A stretch of DNA of 24,924 nucleotides from Desulfuromonadaceae bacterium GWC2_58_13 (GCA_001825565.1 MHXM01000065.1:1-24924), one strand, 5' to 3'. Counted from the first letter of the stretch, positions 1 to 8,747 are shown. The notes: a model not told the origin generated them from the letters alone. A program made the numbers and translations.

Positions 1-76
1 CTAGCGCCATTCCCATGTGTCCACTATTTTTTCTTATTACAAAAATTTTGGAGAAAATACCGAGAGGAACCTGTTC

Positions 77-421
77 ATGCAACAGTGGGAAGTCGAGATG
101 GTAGAACTGGAGCGGATTCGGCGCGAGGCGCTGTGCATTCTCATCCGGCACGGACTGGGTACCTGCCAGCAGGCCGGCCCGCAACGGAACATTCTCCTCC
201 CCGAATCGCGGGTGGCCTGGGCCACCATCGCCAACGAACTGGCCAAGGTGGGGTACCGGCTCGTCCCCCCGGCCGAATACGCCGGGGCCCAAGGCAAAAC
301 CACCGACGAGGTTACGGCTCTGATGGAAAAAGAAGGAACGCTGTTCGCCCTCTGCTACGGCGATTTATGCCTCGTGCCGATGCCGGAGAGGGAGGTGGTT
401 CTGCCGGAGATCGAGGGGTAA
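77..421 (+). CDS. hypothetical protein, 114 aa
   Basis: I do not recognise this family. The product is a small soluble protein with no signal peptide or membrane segment. It has a charged helical N-terminus (residues 1-25), a central stretch containing WATIANELAKVGYRLVPP, and an acidic C-terminus ending PEIEG. I chose the ATG at 77 because a GAGAGGA ribosome-binding site lies about 8 bases upstream. An in-frame GTG at 17 would add 20 residues in AT-rich sequence with no ribosome-binding site. Its last 54 codons lie inside the 828-bp tandem duplication, so a truncated second copy sits at 1086-1249. It converges with the small membrane gene at 525-878. Coding status is fairly likely from the start signal and GC-rich codon use; the function is unknown. 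Confidence 0.65.
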   Translation: MQQWEVEMVELERIRREALCILIRHGLGTCQQAGPQRNILLPESRVAWATIANELAKVGYRLVPPAEYAGAQGKTTDEVTALMEKEGTLFALCYGDLCLVPMPEREVVLPEIEG

Positions 422-524
422 AGGACACCAAAAGAGGGTCAACTTGTTGCGGGAATTCCAACCGGTCGGGGAGGTTGCCCGGTCGCTCAGCGACAGGCAA
501 TAAATCGGGAAGGGTCTTTTCAAA

Positions 525-878
525 TCACTCTTTTAATTTATCTTCCAGCAAACGGATTTCCTCTTCCAGCACCTCAGACTTCGCTCGCAATTCGTCACGG
601 CCATCCTTGGTAATGATAGTGATGGCCTTATTTCCAGTCATTGGGCAAATGGGCGCATTTTCTTCAATTCTTTCCATGTCGGCAGTAATGTCATCTATCG
701 CTTTTTGGTATGCTGCCAGCTCGGCCATTTTGTACTCAAGCTCTTCACGATATTCGGCATTTGCTTTGAGAACTGGCAAAGACTTGTCTTTAAAAATTTT
801 GAAGACCCGGCTTGACTGTTCCGGATTCCCGTAAATTAAAGCACCCAGTACTATCCCCAGAACAATCAACCTTTTCAT
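525..878 (-). CDS. small membrane-anchored or exported coiled-coil protein, copy 1
   Basis: The product is 117 aa of unknown family. Residues 1-17 (MKRLIVLGIVLGALIYG) are a short positively charged and hydrophobic signal or anchor. The rest is charged and helical, with two stretches likely to form coiled coil: one around EYREELEYKMAELAAYQKA and one at the C-terminus, EVLEEEIRLLEDKLKE. Between them is a segment with a single cysteine (APICPMTGNKA). The ATG at 878 is chosen because it starts directly at the signal-like segment, with a GGAG and an AGGGTGG upstream. A GTG at 929 would put 17 non-hydrophobic residues before the signal. The gene is more AT-rich than its neighbours. An identical copy lies at 1353-1706. 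Confidence 0.6.
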   Translation of the reverse strand: MKRLIVLGIVLGALIYGNPEQSSRVFKIFKDKSLPVLKANAEYREELEYKMAELAAYQKAIDDITADMERIEENAPICPMTGNKAITIITKDGRDELRAKSEVLEEEIRLLEDKLKE

Positions 879-940
879 GACCACCCTGCTCCAGTTTATT
901 CCGGCATAACATAAAAATGTTCCCGGCACCTGACTCTATT

Positions 941-1085
941 CTATTTCCGGCAACTCATCAGTTTACTCTTCCCGGTCCGTGAATGACTCAGTTCGACGTG
1001 CGGGAAGATTTTTTTCAGATGCTCGCCGTCGCCCATGAATTCGCGGGCGTCCTTCGACCCCAGGGTCAGCATCCGGATGCGGAAG
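941..1085 (-). pseudogene. 3' fragment of SAM methyltransferase (duplication remnant)
   Basis: This stretch is identical to 1769-1913 and encodes only the last 48 codons or so, plus the TAG stop, of the intact methyltransferase at 1769-2407. Reading upstream on the minus strand, the sequence crosses the duplication junction at 1085/1086 into antisense of the neighbouring hypothetical gene. The start, SAM-binding motif I and the whole Rossmann core are therefore missing. It is a non-functional by-product of the tandem duplication. Confidence 0.85.
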
Positions 1086-1249
1086 GGCTCGTCCCCCCGG
1101 CCGAATACGCCGGGGCCCAAGGCAAAACCACCGACGAGGTTACGGCTCTGATGGAAAAAGAAGGAACGCTGTTCGCCCTCTGCTACGGCGATTTATGCCT
1201 CGTGCCGATGCCGGAGAGGGAGGTGGTTCTGCCGGAGATCGAGGGGTAA
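1086..1249 (+). pseudogene. 3' fragment of the hypothetical gene at 77-421 (duplication remnant)
   Basis: This is an exact copy of 258-421, the last 54 codons and stop of the 114-aa hypothetical gene. Upstream it is joined to antisense methyltransferase sequence, so the N-terminal 60 residues are absent. The open frame can be extended back to an ATG at 983, giving an 88-aa chimera. The first half of that chimera is antisense of a real gene and has no ribosome-binding site, so I treat it as accidental. Confidence 0.8.
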
Positions 1250-1352
1250 AGGACACCAAAAGAGGGTCAACTTGTTGCGGGAATTCCAACCGGTCGGGGA
1301 GGTTGCCCGGTCGCTCAGCGACAGGCAATAAATCGGGAAGGGTCTTTTCAAA

Positions 1353-1706
1353 TCACTCTTTTAATTTATCTTCCAGCAAACGGATTTCCTCTTCCAGCAC
1401 CTCAGACTTCGCTCGCAATTCGTCACGGCCATCCTTGGTAATGATAGTGATGGCCTTATTTCCAGTCATTGGGCAAATGGGCGCATTTTCTTCAATTCTT
1501 TCCATGTCGGCAGTAATGTCATCTATCGCTTTTTGGTATGCTGCCAGCTCGGCCATTTTGTACTCAAGCTCTTCACGATATTCGGCATTTGCTTTGAGAA
1601 CTGGCAAAGACTTGTCTTTAAAAATTTTGAAGACCCGGCTTGACTGTTCCGGATTCCCGTAAATTAAAGCACCCAGTACTATCCCCAGAACAATCAACCT
1701 TTTCAT
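1353..1706 (-). CDS. small membrane-anchored or exported coiled-coil protein, copy 2
   Basis: The 117-aa product is identical to that encoded at 525-878: an N-terminal hydrophobic signal or anchor, then a charged, coiled-coil-like body. The upstream sequence is also duplicated, so both copies have the same start region and translation signals. In this copy the gene sits 62 bases downstream of the methyltransferase stop, and it may be read in the same minus-strand direction from the kbl-tdh side. Copy 1 has the methyltransferase fragment upstream instead. The function is unknown. Confidence 0.6.
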   Translation of the reverse strand: MKRLIVLGIVLGALIYGNPEQSSRVFKIFKDKSLPVLKANAEYREELEYKMAELAAYQKAIDDITADMERIEENAPICPMTGNKAITIITKDGRDELRAKSEVLEEEIRLLEDKLKE

Positions 1707-1768
1707 GACCACCCTGCTCCAGTTTATTCCGGCATAACATAAAAATGTTCCCGGCACCTGACTCTATT

Positions 1769-2407
1769 CTATTTCCGGCAACTCATCAGTTTACTCTTCC
1801 CGGTCCGTGAATGACTCAGTTCGACGTGCGGGAAGATTTTTTTCAGATGCTCGCCGTCGCCCATGAATTCGCGGGCGTCCTTCGACCCCAGGGTCAGCAT
1901 CCGGATGCGGAAGAGGAATCTGATCAGCGGCTTCTGGGGAACTTCGTGCTCCATGAGCAGCACAACGCCGTCGGGCTTTATCACTCGTTTCATTTCGTGC
2001 AGGGCCTTTTGCCGGGTTTCGCCCTTCAACTCGTAGAGGGCATGAGAGCAGCTCACGGCGTCGAAACTGTCGTCGGCAAACGGCAGCTTCGCCGCATCCC
2101 CTTCGATGAAAACGACCCGGCCGGCGCGGTTTTTCTCCCGGGCCCTGCGCAGCATGCCGTGAGAAAAATCGGTGCCAATGATGGCCGAGGCTTCCGGATG
2201 GCGCTCGGCGAAGGTTAAAACCACCGATCCGGTTCCGCAGCAGATATCCAGAATCCGGGCGCCGGGTTTGTGCTCCAGGTGGGCCGCGTTGACCAGAAAA
2301 CCACGCGTATCGTCTTCGTCCTGCCGCGAGTGCATGCGGATGAAGGCGTCGTAGAAATGGGAAAAGATATCGTAATACTTGCGTCGTCCCGTTCTCATTT
2401 GAGTCAT
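1769..2407 (-). CDS. class I SAM-dependent methyltransferase (UbiE/Methyltransf_11-like)
   Basis: The 212-aa product is a Rossmann-fold methyltransferase. Motif I is ILDICCGTGS (about residues 52-61), the acidic end of strand 2 is D80 in IIGTD, and a GDAAKLPF motif (103-110) is followed by DDSFDAVSC, typical of UbiE/Methyltransf_11 enzymes. The C-terminal part has the usual VIKPDGVVLLMEH strand. The substrate cannot be told; quinone, lipid or small-molecule targets are all possible. The ATG at 2407 has an AAGGA about 11 bases upstream. An in-frame ATG at 2449 would add 14 residues that look like untranslated leader. The gene lies just downstream of the GlpM-like gene on the same strand. Its last 145 bases are included in the tandem duplication. 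Confidence 0.85.
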   Translation of the reverse strand: MTQMRTGRRKYYDIFSHFYDAFIRMHSRQDEDDTRGFLVNAAHLEHKPGARILDICCGTGSVVLTFAERHPEASAIIGTDFSHGMLRRAREKNRAGRVVFIEGDAAKLPFADDSFDAVSCSHALYELKGETRQKALHEMKRVIKPDGVVLLMEHEVPQKPLIRFLFRIRMLTLGSKDAREFMGDGEHLKKIFPHVELSHSRTGKSKLMSCRK

Positions 2408-2465
2408 GGCGGATCTATTCCTTCGATTAATTAAAAGTAGGAGACACATCGCAACCCAATAGGCC

Positions 2466-2816
2466 TTATCCCCCGACGATCCGGAACACCCGATCCGCGT
2501 TCCAATAGATCAGGACAGCGGTGAGCAGCCAGGCCCCGATGGCGATGGAAAAACTGGTAAAAATATCGAATTTGCCCAGGGCGAAATAGAGGCACAACAG
2601 AAACACCAGGACCGTCGGCAGGCCCAACAGGCTGTAGCCGATCATCGTTCGAACGGCGTCCTTGCCTTGTTCGGAAATCAAAAAATAATAGCCGACCAGG
2701 GTGACGGCGGGAAACAGCACGGCCAGCCCGGCAAGTTGCGGGTATTTCGATTTTCCCAGCAGGCAGATGACGACGATCATCGCCCCGCCGACCACGAACC
2801 GGATGACATGCTCCAT
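2466..2816 (-). CDS. GlpM-like small integral membrane protein
   Basis: The 116-aa product is almost entirely hydrophobic, with four predicted membrane helices (about residues 4-20, 26-46, 58-80 and 88-108). The segment GKSKYPQLAGLAVLFPAVTL followed by a YYFLISEQG loop resembles the GlpM family, whose E. coli member is about 109 aa with a KTKNYYIAGLVPLFP segment. The Pseudomonas GlpM protein has been linked to alginate production; the molecular function of the family is not settled. The start at 2816 has a clear AAGGA 8 bases upstream. It lies 37 bases downstream of tdh and is probably co-transcribed. The family call is by remembered resemblance. Confidence 0.75.
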   Translation of the reverse strand: MEHVIRFVVGGAMIVVICLLGKSKYPQLAGLAVLFPAVTLVGYYFLISEQGKDAVRTMIGYSLLGLPTVLVFLLCLYFALGKFDIFTSFSIAIGAWLLTAVLIYWNADRVFRIVGG

Positions 2817-2853
2817 GGAATAAATCCTTATAAGTGTTGGAATTACAGACGGG

Positions 2854-3879
<1,026 letters not shown>

Positions 3880-3890
3880 GGTCCCGCCGG

Positions 3891-5081
3891 TCATCGGATC
3901 ACCCCCAGTTCGCGGCCGACCCGGGTAAAAGCATCGATGGCGGCAGCGAGCTGTTCGCGGCTGTGGGCGGCGGACAGCTGGGCGCGGATGCGGGCCTGCC
4001 CTTTGGGCACCACCGGGAAGGAGAAGCCGACCACGTAAATTCCCTCGTCGAGCAGACGTTCGGCCATCTTCGCGCTCAGGGCCGCGTCGCCGATCAGGAT
4101 CGGGATGATCGGATGATCGGCACCAGCCAGACGGAACCCGGCCGCCGCCATCCGCTCGCGAAAATATCGGCTGTTATCCAGCAGCCGCGCCCGTAGCGCA
4201 TCCCCCTGTTCCAGCATTTCCAGCACTCGAAGGGAGGCGTACACCACCGGCGGGGCGAGGGCGTTGGAAAAGAGGTACGGCCGGGAGCGCTGGCGCAGCC
4301 ACTCGATCAGCTCCCGGCGGCCGGCGGTGTAGCCGCCGCCGGCGCCGCCGAGGGCTTTGCCGAGGGTGCCGGTGATGATGTCGATCTGCCCGAGCACCTG
4401 GCGGTACTCGTGGGTGCCCCGCCCTTTTTCGCCGAGCACCCCGACGGCGTGGGAATCGTCGACCATCGTCAGCGCCTCGTACCGTTTAGCCAGCTCGACG
4501 ATGCGCGGCAGGTCGGCAATCACACCATCCATGGAAAAGACGCCGTCGGTGGCGATCAGCCGGTAGCGGGCGTTGCGGCTCTGCCGCAGGCAATCCTCCA
4601 ACCCGGCCATGTCGTTGTTGGCGTAGCGCAGCCGGCGGGCCTTGCACAGGCGGATGCCGTCGATGATGCTGGCATGGTTGAGGGCGTCGCTGATGACCAC
4701 GTCATTCTCGTCGAGCAAGGGTTCGAACAGGCCGCCGTTGGCGTCGAAACAGGAGGAGTAAAGCAGCGCGTCCTCGCTGCCGAGAAAGCCGCTCAGCTTT
4801 CGCTCCAGTTCCCGGTGGCTATCCTGGGTGCCGCAGATGAAGCGAACCGAGGCCATGCCGAAGCCTCGCTCGTCGAGCCCCCGTTTGGCGGCGGCGAGCA
4901 AGTCGGGATGATTGGCCAGTCCCAGATAATTGTTGGCGCAGAGGTTGATCACCTCGCGACCGGAGGAAAGGCGAACGACGGTGCTCTGCGGCGAACCGAG
5001 CGGGCGCTCTTCCTTGTACAGGCACTCCTCCCGCAAAGCAACGCCCTGGCGGGCGAGAACATCATAAAATGCGCGATCCAT
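3891..5081 (-). CDS. kbl: glycine C-acetyltransferase (2-amino-3-ketobutyrate CoA ligase)
   Basis: This PLP enzyme of the alpha-oxoamine synthase family cleaves 2-amino-3-ketobutyrate with CoA to glycine and acetyl-CoA. The 396-aa length matches E. coli Kbl (398). The PLP lysine is K242 in TGTLGKALGGAGGG. The cofactor-holding segment VDDSHAVGVLG (about 207-217) and the NNYLGLANHP substrate-side motif near residue 50 are present. The start at 5081 has a perfect AAGGAGG about 6 bases upstream. It is the first gene of a minus-strand run kbl-tdh-glpM-like-methyltransferase, so threonine catabolism probably drives this transcript. The opposite strand carries the ChaN-type gene starting at 5305, leaving a shared 220-bp promoter region. 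Confidence 0.97.
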   Translation of the reverse strand: MDRAFYDVLARQGVALREECLYKEERPLGSPQSTVVRLSSGREVINLCANNYLGLANHPDLLAAAKRGLDERGFGMASVRFICGTQDSHRELERKLSGFLGSEDALLYSSCFDANGGLFEPLLDENDVVISDALNHASIIDGIRLCKARRLRYANNDMAGLEDCLRQSRNARYRLIATDGVFSMDGVIADLPRIVELAKRYEALTMVDDSHAVGVLGEKGRGTHEYRQVLGQIDIITGTLGKALGGAGGGYTAGRRELIEWLRQRSRPYLFSNALAPPVVYASLRVLEMLEQGDALRARLLDNSRYFRERMAAAGFRLAGADHPIIPILIGDAALSAKMAERLLDEGIYVVGFSFPVVPKGQARIRAQLSAAHSREQLAAAIDAFTRVGRELGVIR

Positions 5082-5108
5082 GGAACCTCCTTAGCAGACA
5101 CTCATTCA

Positions 5109-5136
5109 AACATATCAGATTACGGTTTCATTACAA
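5109..5136 (-). promoter_or_regulatory. possible sigma-70 promoter for kbl-tdh
   Basis: Read on the minus strand there is a TTGTAA (-35; 5131-5136) and TATGTT (-10; 5109-5114) separated by 16 bases. They are about 27 bases upstream of the kbl start codon and its AAGGAGG. The match to consensus is moderate and by eye only. Confidence 0.3.
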
Positions 5137-5182
5137 GAATCGTCGACGGCGGCCGGGAAAGATTAAATCGCCCGCAACCGGA

Positions 5183-5211
5183 TTGGCAGCGCCCTCTTTT
5201 TGTGGTCTAAT
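5183..5211 (+). promoter_or_regulatory. possible sigma-70 promoter for the ChaN-type lipoprotein gene
   Basis: TTGGCA at 5183-5188 and TCTAAT at 5206-5211 are separated by an optimal 17 bases, in the AT-rich part of the divergent kbl/ChaN intergenic region. They are about 94 bases upstream of the proposed start at 5305. A TATAAA a few bases further on could serve as an alternative -10. Confidence 0.38.
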
Positions 5212-5304
5212 TTATAAACGTTCGCCCCTGGAATGGACTTTTTCACTTTCAAACGAGACGCCGACCGCCGTGGCGTACCGCCACCGGAGGCAATGGAGAT
5301 CGCA

Positions 5305-6564
5305 ATGCCTCGCATCCGCCCCGTAACCGCTCTATTATCAACCCTCCTGCTGCTGGCGCTGGGCGCCTGCGCCCCGAAGCCGATGATGCCGAATTCTGAA
5401 AATCCTTATCCCCTGGCCCAGCCCCCCCAGGTGGGGCAGATCGAACATCTTCCCACCGGCACCCTGGTCAGCGAGGCGCAGATGTTGGCCGTGGCCGGCG
5501 ACGCCCGCATCGTTTACGTCGGCGAGACCCACGACAACCCGGCCTCCCACCGGCTGCAACTGACCCTGCTGAAAAAATTGGCCGAGCGCTATCCGGGGCA
5601 GCTCGCCCTGGGAATGGAAATGTTCACTCCGGCTCAGCAGGAGGTCCTCGACCGCTGGACCGCCGGCGAGCTTTCCGAAAAAGAATTTCTCAAGCAATCG
5701 GACTGGTACCGGATCTGGCGGATGGATTTCGACTACTACCGCGAATTGCTGGAATTCGCCCGCGACCGGCGCATCCCGGTGCTCGGCCTCAACGCCGACA
5801 AAGAGCTGGTGGCGGCGGTGCGCCAGAAATCCCTGGATGAACTCAGCGACGCGGAACGCGAGCAAATGCCGGAAATGGACCTGAACGACCCCTATCAGAA
5901 AGCGCTGGTCGAAGCCATTCTCGGCGACCACGGCAAGGTCGAGATGCACGGCCGCATCCCGCTCGACGGTTTCCACCGGGCTCAGACCCTGTGGGACGAA
6001 ACCATGGCGGAGAGCGTCGCCCGCTATCTGACCGAGCCCGGTCACGAAAATCATCACCTGCTGGTAGTCGCCGGCGGCAATCATGTGCGTCACGGCTTCG
6101 GCATCCCGAGGCGGGTATTTCGCCGGCTGCCGACTTCTTACGTGCTGGTCGGCAGCAATGAGATCGTCATCCCCGACGACAAAAAAGACCGCCTGATGGA
6201 CGTGCGAAAACCGGATTTCCCCATGCCTCCCTACGACTTCATGCAGTTCACCGAATATGAGGATCTGGGCAAGGAGGAAGTCAAGCTGGGGGTGATGCTG
6301 AGCGACACCGAAAACGGCGCGGTGGTCGAGGGGGTGCTGCCCGGCTCGGTGGCCGCCACCGCCGGACTGGAAAAAAGCGATACCATTCTTGCCATCGACA
6401 ACCTGCCCGTGGCCGAGAACTTCGACCTGGTTTACGAGGTCAAGCAGAAAAAGCCCGGCGACCGCTCCACCCTGCTCATTCGCCGGGGCGGGGAGGAATT
6501 TACCGTCGACGTCGAATTCGTGCTACCGCCCGCGGGCGATCCCCACGGCGCCATGCCCAAGTAA
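5305..6564 (+). CDS. ChaN-family (haem-binding uptake, Tiki superfamily) lipoprotein with C-terminal PDZ domain
   Basis: The 419-aa product is exported. It starts with a lipoprotein signal whose lipobox is L19-G20-A21-C22, so it should be lipid-anchored through C22. Residues about 45-320 form a ChaN-like domain, with VYVGETHDNPASHRLQ at the N-side and VAGGNHVRHGFGIPRR at the C-side, the two conserved blocks of this family. E. coli ChaN binds haem; Tiki relatives are metal proteases. Residues about 330-405 are a PDZ domain (KLGVML, PGSVAATAGLEKSDTILAID). The start at 5305 has GGAG 6 bases upstream and begins at the signal peptide. Earlier in-frame ATGs at 5233 and 5293 would bury the signal. 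The substrate and any haem or proteolytic role here are inference. A strong hairpin follows the stop. Confidence 0.88.
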   Translation: MPRIRPVTALLSTLLLLALGACAPKPMMPNSENPYPLAQPPQVGQIEHLPTGTLVSEAQMLAVAGDARIVYVGETHDNPASHRLQLTLLKKLAERYPGQLALGMEMFTPAQQEVLDRWTAGELSEKEFLKQSDWYRIWRMDFDYYRELLEFARDRRIPVLGLNADKELVAAVRQKSLDELSDAEREQMPEMDLNDPYQKALVEAILGDHGKVEMHGRIPLDGFHRAQTLWDETMAESVARYLTEPGHENHHLLVVAGGNHVRHGFGIPRRVFRRLPTSYVLVGSNEIVIPDDKKDRLMDVRKPDFPMPPYDFMQFTEYEDLGKEEVKLGVMLSDTENGAVVEGVLPGSVAATAGLEKSDTILAIDNLPVAENFDLVYEVKQKKPGDRSTLLIRRGGEEFTVDVEFVLPPAGDPHGAMPK

Positions 6565-6571
6565 TCCACCG

Positions 6572-6610
6572 ACCGACGGAGGCCGCCCTACGGGTGGCCT
6601 CCGTCGGTTT
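6572..6610 (+). terminator. intrinsic terminator after the ChaN-type gene
   Basis: The arms ACCGACGGAGGCC (6572-6584) and GGCCTCCGTCGGT (6596-6608) are perfectly complementary. The loop GCCC/GGGT can extend the stem to 17 bp. Only a short TTT follows, so termination may be modest, but the site is right: 8 bases after the stop codon. Confidence 0.65.
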
Positions 6611-6641
6611 AAACGCCATTGCCGATCGCAGCGGGTGAAAA

Positions 6642-8492
6642 ATGTACCAACTGGCCAGTCTCTTTTTCTGTCTGTTTCTCCTGCTGTCGTCCAGCCGGCC
6701 GGCGACCGCCGAGATAATGAACGATCCCCACCGGATTTTTCGCGACCATTACCAGGCGGTCGGCGGACTGGAACGACTGAAGCAGATCCGCACCACCTCC
6801 AGCGAGGGGCGGGTGCGCTACGACGGCCTTGAGGGGACCTTCAAAAGCTGGTCGGAGACGCCCCTGCGCTACCGGCTGGAAGAAAATTACGGCATCGTCA
6901 ACGAGGTCGAGGGAGACGACGGCCTGATCCGCTGGCGACGGGACACCAACGGACAGGTGGAGAACATCCGCGACGAACAGACCCTCAAGCGTCGCCGCAT
7001 CGCGGCGTTGCTTGAGCAGTTCGCGCACCTCGATCCCGACTCCCCCATCTTTGATCTGGCCTTCGAGGGGCACGCCGAGGTGGATGGTCAGGATTGCTAT
7101 GTCGTGCGCATGAGCAACACCATCAACAACGACGTCACCCGATACTTTTTCAGAGTCCAAGACCTGCGGGTAATCAAGACCATCGACCGGCAGCCGGACA
7201 TCGAAATTCTCACCCGCTACGACGACTACCGTCCGGTCGATGGCTGCGCGATCCCCTTTCACCAGGAGTCCCACATCCTGCCCCGAAACAAGAAGAAGGA
7301 GGTTTTTCTGACCCACTACCGGATCGACCCTCCCGTCGATCGATCCCTTTTCGCCATTCCCCCTCCAGCGACCGGTGCGATTCGGTTCCCGGCCGGCGAC
7401 CGGGCCGAGAACATCCCCTTCCGTTTCATCGAAAATCTGATTTATCTGCCGGTCACCATCGGCGACGACACCCGACTCTGGGTGCTCGACAGCGGCGCCT
7501 CCATGTCGGTGATCGATGCCGACTACGCGGCCAGTCTCGGACTTTCGGTTCAGGGAAGCATCGGCGGCTTCGGCTTCGGCGACCTGTTCCAACTCGCCTT
7601 CGTCCGTCTCTCCCCCTACCGGGTCGGCGCCATGGACATGCCGGCGCAGACCATTCACGCCTTCAAGGGGCTGTCGGCGGCCAGCTACGAGCCGGTGCGG
7701 GCGGGAATTCTCGGCTTCGACTTTCTATCGCACTTCGTCACCCGCATCGACTACGCCCGGCAAACGGTTTCTTTTTACCGGCCCGAAGGCTTCGCCTATA
7801 ACGGTCCCGGCGTGGTCCTCGATGCCCCGCTCAAGTACCGCACCTTCTCGGTTCCGGTCCGCATCGACGACTTTCCAACCGCCCGCTTCAGCCTTGATCT
7901 CGGCTCGCACCGCAGTTCCTTTCACCACCCCTACGCGCAACGGCACAATTTGCTCGGCCGCCAGGGTGTCGAAACCGTGAGCCGGGGCATGGCCGGCTTC
8001 AGCTTCGAGCGCATCGTTCCGTTTACCACCCTGACCCTCGGGGGATACACCCTGGATCGGCCGTTGCTCACCGTGCCGCCGGAAGCGGGCCCGGGGAGCA
8101 CGTCGGTCGGCGAACTGGCCGGCATCCTGGGCAATTCACTGCTGCGCCACTTCGTGCTCTACCTCGATTATCCGAAACAGCAGGTGATCGTTGAGAAAGG
8201 CGCAAATTTCGATCGACGGTTTGCCGAAGACAAAAGCGGCATGCTGGTCGGCCTTGCCGAAAGCGGGCAGCCGATGGTTTCATTCGTGGCCATCGGGACA
8301 CCGGCAGCCGAGGCGGGATTTATCGCGGGAGATCGGATCGAAGCGGTGGATGGCCGGGATGCGGCCGATTACGGCGGGGTCGTTCCGATCCGGAAACTGC
8401 TGCGGGAAAAGGCCGGTACCCGTTACCGGTTCACCGTCCGGCGTCAGGAACAATTGCTGACGGTCCCCATCGAGTTGCGGGATCTGTTCTGA
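6642..8492 (+). CDS. exported retropepsin-like aspartic protease with LolA-like N-domain and PDZ domain
   Basis: The 616-aa product begins with a signal peptide (about residues 1-23, ending PATA). Residues about 28-240 are all-beta, with repeated Y/W-rich strands like outer-membrane lipoprotein-sorting (LolA-type) domains. Then comes a retropepsin-like domain with the catalytic motif LDSGASMS (about residue 281). A second, related half follows with LDLGSHRSSF near residue 417, where the usual D-T/S-G reads D-L-G. The C-terminus (about 540-616) is a PDZ domain (GTPAAEAGFIAGDRIEAVDG). Periplasmic or surface aspartic proteases of this type are usually annotated only by domain. The start codon has only a weak GGGTG upstream. 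It shares the PDZ theme with the preceding ChaN-type gene but is separated from it by a terminator. The substrate is unknown. Confidence 0.85.
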   Translation: MYQLASLFFCLFLLLSSSRPATAEIMNDPHRIFRDHYQAVGGLERLKQIRTTSSEGRVRYDGLEGTFKSWSETPLRYRLEENYGIVNEVEGDDGLIRWRRDTNGQVENIRDEQTLKRRRIAALLEQFAHLDPDSPIFDLAFEGHAEVDGQDCYVVRMSNTINNDVTRYFFRVQDLRVIKTIDRQPDIEILTRYDDYRPVDGCAIPFHQESHILPRNKKKEVFLTHYRIDPPVDRSLFAIPPPATGAIRFPAGDRAENIPFRFIENLIYLPVTIGDDTRLWVLDSGASMSVIDADYAASLGLSVQGSIGGFGFGDLFQLAFVRLSPYRVGAMDMPAQTIHAFKGLSAASYEPVRAGILGFDFLSHFVTRIDYARQTVSFYRPEGFAYNGPGVVLDAPLKYRTFSVPVRIDDFPTARFSLDLGSHRSSFHHPYAQRHNLLGRQGVETVSRGMAGFSFERIVPFTTLTLGGYTLDRPLLTVPPEAGPGSTSVGELAGILGNSLLRHFVLYLDYPKQQVIVEKGANFDRRFAEDKSGMLVGLAESGQPMVSFVAIGTPAAEAGFIAGDRIEAVDGRDAADYGGVVPIRKLLREKAGTRYRFTVRRQEQLLTVPIELRDLF

Positions 8493-8522
8493 AAAAATAT
8501 GCGGATCGGTTGGCTCCGCCAA

Positions 8523-8639
8523 TCAGCTCATCTCGGATTTCCACCTGAAGGCCTTGCACTGGGCTTCCAGAACCTGATCGTGGGTAAACCCCAGGGCTTC
8601 GAGGCTGGGCCAGCCGCCCTTGAAATCCATCTGCTCCAT
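8523..8639 (-). pseudogene. possible tiny gene or 5'-truncated remnant, 38 codons
   Basis: The minus strand encodes a plausible protein-like segment (MEQMDFKGG, then WPSLEALGFTHDQVLEAQ, ending RWKSEMS). The frame stays open and protein-like upstream of the ATG at 8639 (SWIFACVEA) but has no start codon there before running into the fba terminator hairpin. A one-base shift would bring an ATG at about 8663 into frame. It could be a real small gene starting at 8639, with a GAGG that lies too close, or the tail of a gene whose start was lost. I do not recognise a family. Confidence 0.3.
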
Positions 8640-8683
8640 GGCCTCGACGCAGGCGAAAATCCATGATAAAAAATGCGCTTCCC

Positions 8684-8731
8684 GACAAACAAAGAGCCAC
8701 CCCGCAACAGCAGGGTGGCTCTTTGTTTGTC
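8684..8731 (-). terminator. strong intrinsic terminator after fba (bidirectional)
   Basis: This is a perfect 19-bp hairpin. The left arm 8684-8702 (GACAAACAAAGAGCCACCC) pairs with 8713-8731 around a 10-base loop. The minus-strand transcript of fba runs into it 17 bases after the stop codon. The outer half of the stem is A/T-rich, giving a U-rich 3' arm, and a TTTTTTATC follows a few bases further on. The symmetry means it could also stop plus-strand read-through from the protease gene. Confidence 0.8.
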
Positions 8732-8747
8732 GCAAGATTCAGGGGGA

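Larger units (their letters stand above)
258..1085. repeat. 828-bp direct tandem repeat, copy 1
   Basis: This is the left unit of a head-to-tail duplication. It contains the 3' part of the hypothetical gene at 77-421, the whole small gene at 525-878, and the last 145 bases of the methyltransferase gene. Every block I compared with 1086-1913 was identical. The base before the unit (C257 against G1085) and after it (G1086 against A1914) define the edges exactly, with no shared microhomology at the junction. Confidence 0.95.
1086..1913. repeat. 828-bp direct tandem repeat, copy 2
   Basis: This is the right unit of the duplication, directly abutting copy 1 in the same orientation. It carries the truncated hypothetical gene, a second full copy of the small coiled-coil gene, and the genuine 3' end of the methyltransferase, which continues intact beyond 1913. 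The outer genes (77-421 and 1769-2407) both remain complete. Confidence 0.95.

Noticed and set aside
472..512. Imperfect hairpin between the converging genes at 421 and 525 (TTGCC/GGCAA and GTCGC/GCGAC)
   Set aside because: It is bulged and has no T-run, so it is too weak to call a terminator.
983..1249. 88-codon chimeric frame across the duplication junction
   Set aside because: Its first half is antisense of the methyltransferase and it lacks a ribosome-binding site; it is an accident of the duplication.
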